In this document: positions 10,701 to 21,553 of the stretch, in pieces
Numbering within the stretch: position 1 is the first letter of the stretch
Layout: every line of letters starts with the position of its first letter
Source: Sodiomyces alkalinus F11
Taxonomy: Eukaryota > Ascomycota > Sordariomycetes > Glomerellales > Plectosphaerellaceae
DNA: 64,000 nt
Assembly (NCBI RefSeq): GCF_003711515.1
Contig: NW_021167079.1
Span: forward strand, 671,471-735,470
Direction: 5' to 3'
Translations under genes and position numbers: made by a program
Notes under the pieces: model-generated
The model's database searches: none
The model's input: the letters and a program-made list of their open reading frames with translations, nothing else
What the model was told of the DNA's origin: nothing

Positions 10701-12029
10701 GTGGCCTTCTCGGCCGAGGCCCCCTTAAGAATTAAGCCTTTTCCTGAAGCGAGAAGACCGGGTTTCATGGTCGGAGAAGCGGTGACGGCATCGGGCTCAG
10801 CGGGTGACCTGGGCTTGTTGTCGGGAGGAAGCGGCTTTTCCTTGGGCGGGGTCGGCTGGCGATCAGGAGAGGGGGCCGTGGTTCCTTCGGAAGGTTGGGG
10901 GAGGGTAACCTTGGTACCGTCGGTCCAAGTGATAGTATCAGGCGCCCAGTCATCGTCATCATCGTCAATGTCTGCCCAGTTGTTCTGTCCCTGTGTGCTC
11001 TCCGGTCCGAGTCGGTTTGCCATATGAATACCGTATTTCTGCAGCTCCTCGTCGGTAAGTTTTCTGGGATCAGGGACAGGAACGGCTGCGGAACATGAGT
11101 CAGTATGATGAAAGGCAAACCCCCAGTCAGGGGGGTATCGGTTATGGTGACGAAGAAGAGTTCGTTCGTGAAGGAAAACCAGGCGACTCACGGCGATTCT
11201 TGTTCCAGACAGCATTCGCGTCAGGTCCAGTTGATGTCTTGCCACCGTTCATCACAGAGGAAAATTTAGGCCCTGTTCCTGAACCGCCGCCCGTCTTGGC
11301 CACCAGTCTTGGGCGGGAACCAGACAGGGCTGCGGTGCCTGACGAGGCGGCATTCACAGCAGACGGGGTAGTACCCTTGTCGTTGGCCTTGGACGTCGAA
11401 CTACTTGCGGCCGCCTTGGCAGCAAGAAAAGTCTTGTTAACCGAGACGGCTTTGAAGGTGGTGTGCTTTTTGAGGGTCGTCGAAGAACGAGGTTGAGATT
11501 TGTCGCCATCTTTGGATTTGCTGGTAGAATCGCCCCGTGATGCTTCTGTGTCGGATCCTCCGCTCACACTGACTTCGGCCGAGTGGGCTTGATCCTCAAC
11601 GCTGGTAATATGTTTATTCTCGATTTCGTCGGGAGCGGGGCTCCCATTTACGCTTGGACGATTGAGGGTGACATGTTGGGAGGCGGAGTCAGCATTGCCA
11701 GACTGATTAGACTAGAAGGTATATTAGCAATCCGACATGCGGAATGGCCGAGATGGAGATGGCGAAGGAAGTGCGGTCCCCAAGAAAAGAAACAAAGTAA
11801 AAAAAGAAAGAAAATAAAAAGAAAAGAGAAAAAGAAAAAGAGAAAACCGAATCTGTCCTTGTTTGATGTCTGCCTTGAGCTTGGCTGGATTGGGCTCCAA
11901 GAGACACGAGGCAAGAAGAGCAGACCGTAAGGGAAGCGTGGACAGGAAGGTCATGCAGTCAGCACTCACGAGGTTCGCGTCATGGGTAGAAGCATCGACA
12001 GAGGGATCCGTAGGAGCCTCTGTTGCCAT
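7766..12029 (-). CDS. Large intrinsically disordered protein with C-terminal RGG motifs, function unknown
   Basis: Not recognised. Three exons read on the minus strand: 12029-11970, 11711-11192 and 11085-7766, giving 1299 residues. Splice sites: donor GTGAGT; acceptor TAG with a GCTAAT branch; donor GTGAGT; acceptor CAG. The N-terminus is Ser/Thr/Lys-rich. The best-looking conserved block runs from the end of exon 2 into exon 3: AVWNKNR, then KLTDEELQKYGIHMANRL, then an acidic NWADIDDDDDDWAPDTITW. The centre is Pro/Ser/Gln-rich with a charged helical stretch (KKVMREKRELAMQRRREQEA...). An Ala-Thr repeat follows near 8590-8635. The end is Gly/Arg-rich (GGRGGRGGYRGR), a composition common in RNA-binding proteins. 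RNA association is an inference from composition only. Confidence 0.7.
8584..8635. repeat. Short coding microsatellite (Thr-Ala codons)
   Basis: Six-base units close to GCAGTC on the plus strand are repeated about eight times. On the minus strand they encode an alternating Ala-Thr run inside the disordered protein. The length may vary between strains. Confidence 0.75.
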
Positions 12030-13243
12030 CGTCGTGGCGAGGCCGATTCGTTAGAGGCGGCCGGAAGTGAAGTACTGAAGCACTTTGGTTGAAGAGTGGT
12101 GGGGGCAATCTCGAGGCAATCGTCGCCGAACGCTCCAAAGAAATGGAAGAAATTAAATCAGGTGACGGGTGATGGGTGATGGGTGACGAGTGGCCGGTCG
12201 ATGACAGGAGTCGCAAAGCGGGAGGTCGTTGGGTCGGAACGATCGATCGCAAAAGAGAGATAGAGTCTCCGGGGGCAGCGTCTTTCCCCCTGCCAGGAAG
12301 ACGGCTGATTAGATGCAACGTGTGCCTGTGCAATATGCAACGGCAGGGAAACAAAGAAGAATTAAACGTAAGAAAATATGGGCAACGTAAATGGGGAGAT
12401 GAGGGGAGGTAGGTTTAGGTAGGTCGACGAGGAGACGTTCTGTGGGAAGGAAGCTTGCGGCTGGTTGTTGCAAGTTGATTTTCCGAAAGCGAAAGCTGCA
12501 AGTCCAGGCCTCTTGGGTCCTAGTTGGGTTTAGCGCCCAAGGCCCGCATTCAGAGTACGTGTAGGTACCTATTCGGTTTAGGTATTACACGTGTACTTCG
12601 TATTGAGTGCGGAGTACAGTTGCGCGAGAGGTATGACCGTACCAGCACGTTGACTTGGATACCTAAATTTTAAGGTACACTGTCAGACCTAGCATGACGG
12701 AACAAACAGTCAAGGCCCAGCCGGCCTCGAGACAGGCTGACACCGAACTTTGGGTACTGGACAGTGCGATTACATTGTAATACACCGGGTGCAATGCATC
12801 CATCATGGGGTAGGGATACAGTACAAGTTGTTCAATAGCAACAGAAGAATCATTGTCCACTCCATTCCATCCCACCTTCCCATGTTCCCGCACTACACGT
12901 GTATATGTTTCAACTACTATTATGCTGAGGTTGTGAAGGGCTCACCGGATAACCACAACTGCTGATGACACCCCAGGTCGGGTCACTTGAATAGCATACC
13001 TTACTTACAGTAGCGAAATATGCATGGGTCAAGCTTCGACAAGCTCCGCGGCGTATCTGTTTCTGTAAATTTATACCGCACGCTCGGATCAAACGACTTC
13101 GCATCATCTCTGGGGACGCCTCGAAACGTGAAACACAAAGGGAATCTCTCAGTTAAGGGGTCCGTTGGAACAACGTCTATATGTACACGCCTGTCGATCT
13201 ATACTAGGCGAATGAAGCTATCATTGTCCTTCCGTACTCCTTC
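12030..13243. other. Spacer between the disordered-protein gene and ATP17
   Basis: Both flanking genes are on the minus strand, so this holds the upstream region of one and the 3' region of the other. The 12530-12680 part is AT-rich with GTAGGTACCT-like and GGAGTAC motifs. Short open frames are unremarkable. Confidence 0.5.
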
Positions 13244-13969
13244 TTAGTGAGCATTGTTCTTGGCGTGGCCTATGGATAGAGATAGAAAATATGTCAGCAA
13301 CAACTCGGCTCAAACACACAGCAGAACAAACAACGTACGGAGGTGGAAGTAGTAGCTCTGGAGGTAGCCGATGCCAAGAACGAGCGCAATGGCGTGAACG
13401 ATGGCTATCTGTTCGTCAGCATGGACAGTCCCATTTTGGTTTTCCCTGCCCCCTCTCCACAAATTCGCGAATTTACGTACGCATGCCCGACGCATTCTTG
13501 CCGTTGAAGTACTTCTTGCCGTACCATCCGAGGAGGCCCTTGGCCTCGGGCTCGGGGGCAGGTCCACGGGGGAGCCTCTCGTAGAACTTGCCAACGTTGG
13601 CCATGCGGGCGGCGTTGGGGTTCGCACCAAGAGCCTAGAGTCGTGAACAATCATGCGTCAGCCGTTATGTCGTTGATCCCGAGAAGAAGAAAAAATCTTT
13701 CCGGCCCTCGTCGACGTCCAAGCCATTCCCCAGTGTCCTATCAACTCGGAAGCCGCGCGAAGAACGGCCAAAGATGGAAGAAGAAGAAGAAGAAAAAAAG
13801 TCGAATTCGAAGGTCTATTCGGTTTGGACGAGGGAATATCGTACCTTGGGAGAGGCGACCTGATTTCGATTCAAGTTAGCACGGTGTTGCAAGATTCCTC
13901 GATTCGGAAGAGCGGATATACCTTGGGCGGGATGAGGGTCGAGAGACCACGGCGCGCAACGTAGCTCAT
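13244..13969 (-). CDS. ATP17: Mitochondrial F1Fo-ATP synthase subunit f
   Basis: Five exons on the minus strand: 13969-13922, 13859-13845, 13634-13481, 13404-13339, 13269-13244, encoding 102 residues, the usual size for this subunit. Subunit f is a small membrane protein of the Fo stalk. The protein starts MSYVARRGLSTLIPPK, continues with NMARVAKFYERLPRGPAP-type sequence (here ANVGKFYERLPRGPAPEPEA) and GWYGKKYFNGKN, and has one hydrophobic segment (HAIALVLGIGYLQSYYFH) before a short basic tail. All introns have GT-AG ends and the frame is kept. Exon 2 is a 15-nt microexon (VASPK). It is divergent from the complex I gene at 14312, so shared control is plausible. Confidence 0.9.
13845..13859 (-). 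other. ATP17: 15-nt microexon of ATP17
   Basis: Bounded by CAG on the acceptor side and GTACGA on the donor side. It is phase 0 on both sides and encodes VASPK. Skipping would remove five residues without changing frame. Confidence 0.75.
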
Positions 13970-14311
13970 GATGTCGGTCGTTCCAAGTAGAAACCAAGGG
14001 GGGGAGGTTCCAATCGACAAGGGTTGCAGGCACTCAATTGGCAATTGAATTGACTACTGTGACGACGTAGGTAGGTTGATGATCCAAAGTTCGGAGACAT
14101 CGATTTGCCGCGGGACTGGAATGGGCACGAAAACCCACACACCACACAGTAGCGGGAAAAAGTTTATGCGACAACCAATCACAACCTACCAATTCCCGAC
14201 CCGGGAGTTGCCCTCGTTCAACGACGAGCAATCAATCCATTCGAGAACCCATTGTTCCATAACCGTCACAAAAAACGACAGTCGTCAAGTCAAGGCCATA
14301 TCCCATCCACA
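13970..14311. promoter_or_regulatory. Divergent promoter shared by ATP17 and NDUFS4 with CCAAT boxes
   Basis: Only 342 bp separate the two start codons. CCAAT occurs at 14175-14179 and 14189-14193 on the plus strand, and on the minus strand at 14037-14041. CCAAT is the site of the HAP complex, which controls respiratory genes in many fungi. Both genes encode nuclear-encoded mitochondrial OXPHOS subunits. Shared HAP control is inferred. Confidence 0.6.
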
Positions 14312-15123
14312 ATGGCCGCCCTCCGACCCCAGAACGCCTCGAGGCTGCTGCGCACCGCCGGATCGGCTATCCCGCGGGCCTCGCTGCCATTGACCGCACG
14401 CCGATCCGTCGCAACATCAGCCACTCCCGCTCTGCCCACCACCGACCAGAACCGGCCAGACTACACCACTCCTAACGACAAGGCGACCTCGTGAGTTTTT
14501 GCGGCGGGTTGAGGAATTACGAAAAGGAGGAAAAAGAAGAAGAAGAAGAAAAAGAAAAAGAAACGAAAGGCTTACGCGTTGGACACAGGACTTTCACCCC
14601 CGTCCCCAAGCACATTCAGGATGGCAGCGAAGATACTCCCTACCTCCAGGCTGCCGTGGTTTCCGGCGCGCCCATAGAGCTTCAGGCCCGCACAGTCCGG
14701 TATGTACAGAAATGAGCCCGATTTCTTCCACGACTCGCATTTTATCCGGTGGCTGCTCTCTCCGCGTCATTCTCAGCCAGCTGATTCGACTTTCTCTTCT
14801 TTCTTCTCTTTAGCATTTACCAAGAAGCCAAACCCGCCACCCAGTCCGGCGAGTGGAAGGGCCACCATTGGCGTATGGACTGGGACATCCTCCCCAAGGG
14901 CCATCGGTGGGAGAACCCGTTAATGGGCTGGCAGTCCTCGGCCGATTTCGTGCAGGGCACCAGGATCAACTTCAGGACCAAGGAGGACGCTATCCGTTTC
15001 GCCGAGAAACAAGGGTACGAGTACTTCGTGCAGGAACCCCAGAGCCGGAAGTTCACCGCCAAGGCGTACGCCAACAATTTCCTGTATTCTCCGAAGAAGC
15101 TGAAGCACATTCGAACCAAGTAG
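14312..15123 (+). CDS. NDUFS4: NADH:ubiquinone oxidoreductase 21-kDa subunit (NDUFS4 family)
   Basis: Three exons: 14312-14490, 14589-14699, 14814-15123 (199 residues). It is an accessory subunit of mitochondrial complex I, in the matrix arm. The first ~35 residues are rich in Arg, Ser and Ala without acidic residues, a typical matrix-targeting presequence. The ETC complex I domain follows: [43 protein letters not shown], then [18 protein letters not shown] and a basic end ([18 protein letters not shown]). All introns are GT-AG and the codon phases agree. It is divergent from ATP17. Confidence 0.93.
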
Positions 15124-15726
15124 AAGGTTGGAAGAGCACCAGGAGGCATTTGTAGTTGTAGGGTTAGGAAGAGGGAAGAGGGGAGAAGGAAGATCCTCTG
15201 GTGTACATAAGATTGCGAGGAACTTCAGTAACGTTGCCTGACCAACTTCTGTTTGCGAGTGCAATGTTAATTAAATGGTGACCGAAACCAAGCCGTGTCT
15301 GATGAGTACAAGGCCTTCTAACTCTAGAGAGACTCTTCCCGTGTCAATGTAATAAGTTCTGTCCAGGAAGCACTGCTATAAGCATGTGAATTGTGGTTTC
15401 GTGTAAACTCTTTCGCCAAGACTTTCCCGTCCCGTTACATGTCTCATGCGAGACAAATCATAACAGTAAAAATATCATTACACGCCCTCCGTAGAGGCCA
15501 ATATGAAGTATGAACGCCGCTTCGCAATCGGTTCCAGAAGCACCCAATTCCGTCCGTATCCGTTATCGTGAAACCCGTATCGCTGAAGGCCCAACCGAAT
15601 AAAAGACGGGGAAAAAAAAGAAAAAGAAAAGGGTCATCGATACTCGTAAACCCGTCATAATTCGTCGATCCATAACCCATCCACCCATCGTCTCGTATAA
15701 GACGCCGCAGCGCCAGCTCTCGCTTC
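15124..15726. other. Convergent spacer between NDUFS4 and GID8
   Basis: 3' regions of two convergent genes. It contains an A-rich run near 15608-15630. No gene, repeat family or RNA was recognised. Confidence 0.5.
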
Positions 15727-17065
15727 CTACGACAGGAGCATGGGATCCACACTGGGTTGTGAGCCATCCGGGCGGATCTCGATCCTCTCCGGGATTGGCT
15801 TCTTTGCCTCCCGCGCACTGGCTTCGGCCCACACCCTCATGCGGGAAAGTTGCCGAATGGCCGCTTCTTTTCGTTGCGACTGGCGGCTCAGAATGGCCGC
15901 GTTCACCATTTCCGCCACATCTCGTCTCAGATGAGGATGAAGAAGCGCGACATGGGAAGGATCGAGATCATCATTATGGGGGAAGATTAAAAGACCCATC
16001 GTATCCTCTAGGTCCCTCAGGAACTGTGGATTAGTCGGTGCCCGGGGCGCAAGATATGTGGTTGCGAACTCCAGCGCCGGGATGATATCGCCTTCTGGTG
16101 TCGCCGTACACTTCCGGATCAACTCGACCAGCTGAAGGCGCAGTAAAGCAAAATGGAGCGCCGCGTCTCGGTCAAGTATCTGGCATTCAATGTTAGATCG
16201 AGCCGCCAAAGCCCAAAAAGGCAGGAAACCGCACAAAAAAAAATCCCGAGTAGAAAGATTTATGCTCATAAAAAGGTGGTTGGTTCTCATCAACGATCCG
16301 AAGACCATATGAGTGGTGCATGTACAACTCGACGTCTAATCATAGCAAAGCGGATGGAAGGAAAACATAACAGGCTGAAGACACCGCTTACCTCATGATC
16401 AAAGTCGTTCAATGCCTCGATAGCGGGCATAACATTTCCCTTGTGTATGTAATTCCGTATGTGCTGACGAAGTTTGATAGACCCCTGTGATGGATACGGC
16501 ATGAGGTTGGCTTCCTTGCTGAAATGGGCAGCAGTCTGTGAGTAGCCTTCCATTGTCAGGTAGTCTAGAATCAGCGCATGGATGTCGCTGAACCAGCAGA
16601 GATGTTAGTTCGGAAACCAAAACCAGGCCTGCCGAGCGTTGCAAAGATGACAAAGAAGTGCATTGGGTGCATCAGGAACTAATTTGATATCGACTTTCTC
16701 CGCACGGAATTCTAGGAGAGATTCCCATTGTGATAGTTGTTCATCATATGATATGGGCAAGAAAAGGAAAAGCAGCTGAGAAAACAAGAGATGAAAGCGG
16801 GCGTACCTCTTGGGGACCTTGACATTGGCCACCCTGTCTGCGAAGGTTTGCGTCACATGCTTCGCAGGTGTGGTTGTTGATGCTGACGACGCCTGTGGAA
16901 TCTCTTGTATTAGCAGCTGCGGGCACGGCCTATGCGGCAAGTAGGCACACGGCATAGCGGTCAACATACCATGATTCTTTCCAAGGTTTGACGGAGGAGG
17001 CGCGCGGCAGCTCGGTTCCAGGTCGCAACAGAGGCCAAGTCGTCAGGATCAGGAAATCCTGACAT
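15727..17065 (-). CDS. GID8: GID/CTLH complex subunit 8 (LisH-CTLH-CRA protein)
   Basis: Four exons on the minus strand: 17065-16970, 16892-16807, 16587-16392, 16179-15727 (276 residues). Gid8 is a scaffold of the CTLH/GID E3 ubiquitin ligase, which in yeast degrades gluconeogenic enzymes after glucose return. The LisH motif (SDIHALILDYLTMEGYSQTAAHFSKEANL) is followed by CTLH (IKLRQHIRNYIHKGNVMPAIEALNDFDHE) and CRA (ALHFALLRLQLVELIRKC...; DLDPSHVALLHPHLRRDVAEMVNAAIL). The exon 3/4 intron (212 nt) has a CTAACAT branch site. The N-terminal ~55 residues are not part of these domains and rest on splice-site inspection. Another LisH-CTLH protein such as a RanBPM homologue is unlikely, because no SPRY domain is present. 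Confidence 0.85.
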
Positions 17066-18200
17066 GCGTCTTCGGGAAGCACAAAACAGATGGACAGATG
17101 GACGTGAGATTAGAAAGTGTAGAGACCGAGGGAGGTTTGTAGAGAGCAGAAGAAGAACATTAAATAATTAGTAAGAACAAGGTTGAGGAAGAGTTTGGAG
17201 GAGCTTGACAAGTGAGGAGCTTGGAAGGAAAGAATCAGCAAGGACGCTGGCTTTTGTAGGTTTGGGGCCAAAATCAGACTTCGCAAAAGGTACGTACCTG
17301 TGACGACTGTGGGTCCTAAGTATGGGTACGGATTTACCTTCAGAATTGTGTCCGTAAGGTGGTATTACGGAGTTCGGATTAATTACAAAACCCGGACCGT
17401 CCAGTGTCCGGAGATACCCTATCGCTGAAGCCAAGTGTTTATCTCTCTGCGAAATATCTCGGTAAGGTACTTATAGCTAATACTACCTTTACCTTATATA
17501 CTATGGAAAGCGTGTGACGCTGCCGAGGGAGCAGCTTTCTGATTGCCCCTAATGTAAACGTACAACGCACAACTGTATCGTGTCGCATTGGCACGAGCCT
17601 CGGAAAAAAGTGTAACAAAAAGGACACTCAGCCGGGTGGGCAACAAGAAACCACTGAGGCAGTCACTTCATCAAGGCAGTAAGCTCATTCAGCTTCCGAG
17701 TTAAATATTTCACCAGCTATTATCACCGGAACAATGGAATTGTGACCTTATTGTACGGCTATGACGTTGCCCTTGTGTTAATTAGCACAACTCTAACAAT
17801 GTTCACGCAACTGCCAAACTGTCTCCATGCCCGTCCTTCCTTCAACAAAGTAACCACGGGGACAGGTATGTCTTGCTGCGCCTGCCAGCCACACAGACTC
17901 TGCAGAGAACGCCCCTTCCCACTATGGCCCCTGGTGGATCTGAAACATTTGCCTCTATCAACCTTCCGGACACTTCCACCGTGACTATCTCGAAGCAATC
18001 CGCCTGTGACCACTTTGGAACTTTTTCGTGGGGCTTTCCCCAATACGTGGTTCAGCTGGCCGCTTTCCATGTCTGGACAGCGATAGGTTCTCGAGCAATG
18101 TATTGCTGCGGCTGCGCATGGTAAAGCCCAGGATGCCTTTGGTCGGAGTATGGGGACTTTGCGCGACCGTCTTTGGGTGGGAAATGCTGGTGTCCTTGTC
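17066..18200. other. Spacer between GID8 and the HNH protein gene
   Basis: Both neighbours are on the minus strand. This holds the GID8 upstream region and the 3' region of the next gene. Open frames at 17742-18214 have no recognisable motif. An AT-rich core lies near 17450-17510. Confidence 0.5.
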
Positions 18201-19568
18201 CTACTGTTGAACATCCGTCGTCTCCTCGCTGGTCACCTCGACTTCGGCCTCGACACCAGACATGACCTCCTCCTCGTCGTAGTAGTAGGGTGAGTCAGAA
18301 TCGGAGTCGTCTTCTGGCTCGGCAGCTCCGCATAGCGATGCCATACGCGCAATGTCCCACTGGAGCATGAGGATGTCGTAGTCGGGCAGATGATCCTTTT
18401 TGTTTGCGTTGATGGTGAAAATTTGCCCATCGAGGATGGGGGCGTTCGTACGTAAGTCGATGTCTCGGGGCTCTCGCTCCATGACTCCGCGGGAGGTCCT
18501 TAGTAGGACCTCCCGAGCGGATGTCCTCATGTCGCCGGCCATCTCCGACATCTTCTGAACCTGACGGCGCTTCAACCAGTGGAAAACAACCTGTATACTC
18601 CACGGGCCCTCCTCCTTTTCATCGGTTGAGCGTAGGGGGAACAGAGCGAAATCGTACCGAGACCAGGCAGCATGCATGTTTGGCGAAAGGCATATGACAT
18701 TGCCAATGACGTCAATGCCCTTGGTTGTGCCGTCCGGAAAAAGCGTCTCGGAGATAGCTGTTTCTCTGTCCGCGCCCCACAGCCGAGCGAGAGTGTCCTT
18801 GAGGGCCGACTTGGTTTGCCGGGCGCTTGCGGCACCGAATGGGTAGATGTGCGCCACATGGGGCTCTCGAGCCCCGGTCAAAACACAGACCCGGTCGCGA
18901 GCAATGCACTATTGAAGAGTGTTGGTCTCTTGGCAAGCCGGAACGTATCTTCATCACTTACGAGTTCTTTCACTTTTCTGGACCTGGGTGTCTTAGACAC
19001 TGGTGGCCCTCCTTCTCCAAGACGCTTCTGGTCGCCCGACAGGGGCTGCGTGAAGACTATGCGCAGGTGTTAGGTCCGACATGCTGTGGGGACCTGGCAA
19101 CTTACATATCTTGAAGTGGAGATCCCATGCCTCCACTATGGCCTTGATGTCCTCGAAATACTCTGGGACAGTTTCCGCCGAGTCGAGAGTTCTCTCCAGC
19201 TTGAGCATTTCTTTGATGTTGGTGATTTGGAGCAGTGCCCAGGACAGGGCACTGGTGATGTAAGAGAATTGCTCGTCGCTGACCGTGTTCTTCTGACTAT
19301 ACTCCTTGAGGAGGCGGTCGTAGAGCTTGTGAATGACGCGCTGTCTGACGCTCTTCTCCAGGTCGGTTTCCGTGTTCATGTAGTCGAAGCCTTTTGCACT
19401 CTGTGGTATGCGCTGACGAGGTGCACAGACACTGAGCGCGACATAGGCCAGGTCCTGGCGGCGGAAACCGCCCACTTGCTCAGTGCACATCTCCCGGAAC
19501 TTCTGAAGGCGGTCGTGCCACGCTGGGGCGTCCCCTTGAATGCGAATGTTTTCCGGGACGGCCGACAT
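18201..19568 (-). CDS. Fungal HNH-endonuclease-domain protein, role unknown
   Basis: Three exons on the minus strand: 19568-19106, 19056-18962, 18908-18201 (421 residues). The HNH-type block begins DRVCVLTGAREPHVAHIYPF. It continues with GIDVIGNVICLSPNMHAAWSRYDFALFPL; the conserved Cys, paired His, Asn and distal His-x3-W are those of the HNH_2-like domain common in ascomycete proteins of unknown role. The N-terminal ~150 residues are helical without recognised domain. The C-terminal ~45 residues are acidic (DDSDSDSPYYYDEEE). Introns have CTAAC branch and GTAAGT donors, so the gene looks intact. Nuclease activity is inferred from motif only. No toxin or immunity partner is adjacent. Confidence 0.8.
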
Positions 19569-21553
19569 TGTGTACTGGCTTCTTTGGGATGGAGGGATGG
19601 ATGTCCGTGACTTGTATGGCGGTAAGGGGTTGACAGTGCAGCTTAGTGATGGTAAAGTAGAGTGATGGCGATTGTGCGAGTGGGTGGTCCGAATTTATAA
19701 TCTTGGTGGCCGGTGGGATTAAAGTTTGCGTGCGTGTTGATGAGGCAGCCATAGGGACCTGAGGCGCGCAGGGCGGACAGTGGCTTACCTTACTTTTTCG
19801 GCGCTATGGCTAGATTATTGAAACCTTGACTTCCAGGGCAGCGCAGAGGCTGGAGGGTAAATCCTCGAGTTGAACCTAATTTTGTGACTCACGTTGCGAG
19901 TTACAATTGCTTCATCTATCCACCTGAATGCCTGGCCCAATGCATTACCCATCATGCCAAACAGACCTACTAGCTTCCTAGTTTACTCGAGTTTCAGATC
20001 TACTTGCATCTGAGACCTTCTTGACTCCCAGACCTACTTGCCTATCTGGCTAATTTGCCTATTAGACCCCCCCCCCCCCTTTGGCAGCTGGCCGAAAGAC
20101 CTGACGCTCAAGGAGATCGGCAGGCACTCGAGCATCCAGGAGCAGCAACTCATCGACACGTACACACCCGGCATCTTTTCCCGTGTGCTTGGATAGCATT
20201 AGACGGAGATCCAGGTCCTCATGGCCAGAGTGAGGAACGACCTCAAGACCCCGGTGCTGTCTATCTCCTGGATGGCTCTGGCAAGGAATACGAGGGCTTC
20301 CTGTTGTGCCTGGACTGCGATGGCATTGGCATCGTATGCTGGGACTCGGCGCATGCTGTACTGCCTAGGTAATACCCAACAACGGTAGACCACTCCTCAG
20401 CCAGGAGAGTCGCAGATCGGCCACGGAAGCTCTGTCAGGTGCCCAGCTCCCCATCTCCAACCGCCGGTACGGATCTGCCTCGGCAGGAAGACGACAAAGA
20501 CCATGCCCTCCACTTGACAGCGGGGCTGAACGTGTGGGCTTTCCTGAGCAGACTGGGGCGCGACCCAGATATAGCCATCGCCTAATCATCCCTGGCCACC
20601 CATCCTTATCTCGCGCGCGCCGAGGCACCATCGTGGAAGATTTGGCGTTGTCCGCATCGCGCCGTCCGAAGCATATCGCACGGGCTTGTGGTCGGCCGTC
20701 GGGCGTGGTCCGAAGAGCCTCCTCGACTCTCTCCATGACGCAGTCGAGTAAGAGGCGACCCCGGACGGCTCCTCCCAAAGTGGTGGTCTGTTGGGGGCGG
20801 CGTCTGCAATTAGCGACGGCCAACCAGGCGGGGGCGAAAACCTGTAGCCGCTGGCGCCCAAAAAGGGCACCCTCGGCAGCGTCACACGCACTTATGGTGG
20901 AGTCGGTGCGAATAGACTAGGTAGTCCCTACCGGTCCTTGACCTGTGATGCTCATGTTTGTACTTCGTATAAATCTGGAAAATCAGCGCAGCGCAGAAAA
21001 CACACTTTCCAACAGCCTGATATCATATTCAAGTAGTTTTTCAAGTCTTAAGGTACCTAAGGTAGGGGACACAGCTAGAGTCACATAAACTCACCTTCAA
21101 GGGACCAAACCGCCTGAGGCTTATAACTCGGACGGCAGGCGACGAGAGATCAAGGCAACATTAGACATGGCTGTGGGAACTACCAGCAATACTTCGTATG
21201 AAGATGAAGAAGCCATTTACAAAGTCCTTTACTGATAAGGTAGGTGGGTACCTTATTAGGTCAGATCCACCTGGCATGAAGCTGGGGTTCTTGTCCATGC
21301 CGCCCAGGTCATGCTTATCACAAGCCAACCAATCAAGCCCCCTTATCTTCCACAACACCGAATCCCCTCAAAGGCCTCAAGAGACTGAGCACATGAAGGA
21401 CTCGAGTCCCCGCGAAGTATATCCTGTTTACTCTCGCGGCCCGGCTTGCTTACCGGATAGAGACACCCCTCTGTAGCGGCTGGGCGGATTTAATATATAT
21501 ATATATACGAACGGGGAGAAGCAAGGTATATATCATCCTTCTTTGCCAGGATA
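19569..21553. other. Two-kilobase spacer with a gene relic
   Basis: It lies between the divergent HNH and uridine kinase genes. It includes a C run at about 20068-20079, the methyltransferase relic listed separately, and an AT-rich (TA)n stretch with a probable TATA near 21492-21507 ahead of URK1. The open frames at 20365-20920 on both strands have no recognised homology. Confidence 0.5.
20086..20250 (+). pseudogene. C-terminal relic of a fungal SAM-dependent methyltransferase
   Basis: One frame reads SWPKDLTLKEIGRHSSIQ, then TYTPGIFSRVLG, then two stop codons around 20191-20200, then TEIQVLMARVRNDLKTP. This resembles the C-terminal part of the LaeA/TAM-type methyltransferases of fungi, where LGW-x-x-EEV and VRNDLK are conserved. 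The first stop (TAG) sits where Trp (TGG) is usual. The SAM-binding N-terminal two thirds are absent upstream. The identification is from memory of the family pattern and is moderate. Confidence 0.45.

Noticed and set aside
20055..20372. 105-codon frame in the URK1 upstream spacer
   Set aside because: The neighbouring frame has clearer family resemblance (methyltransferase relic), and this frame has no motif or good start context.
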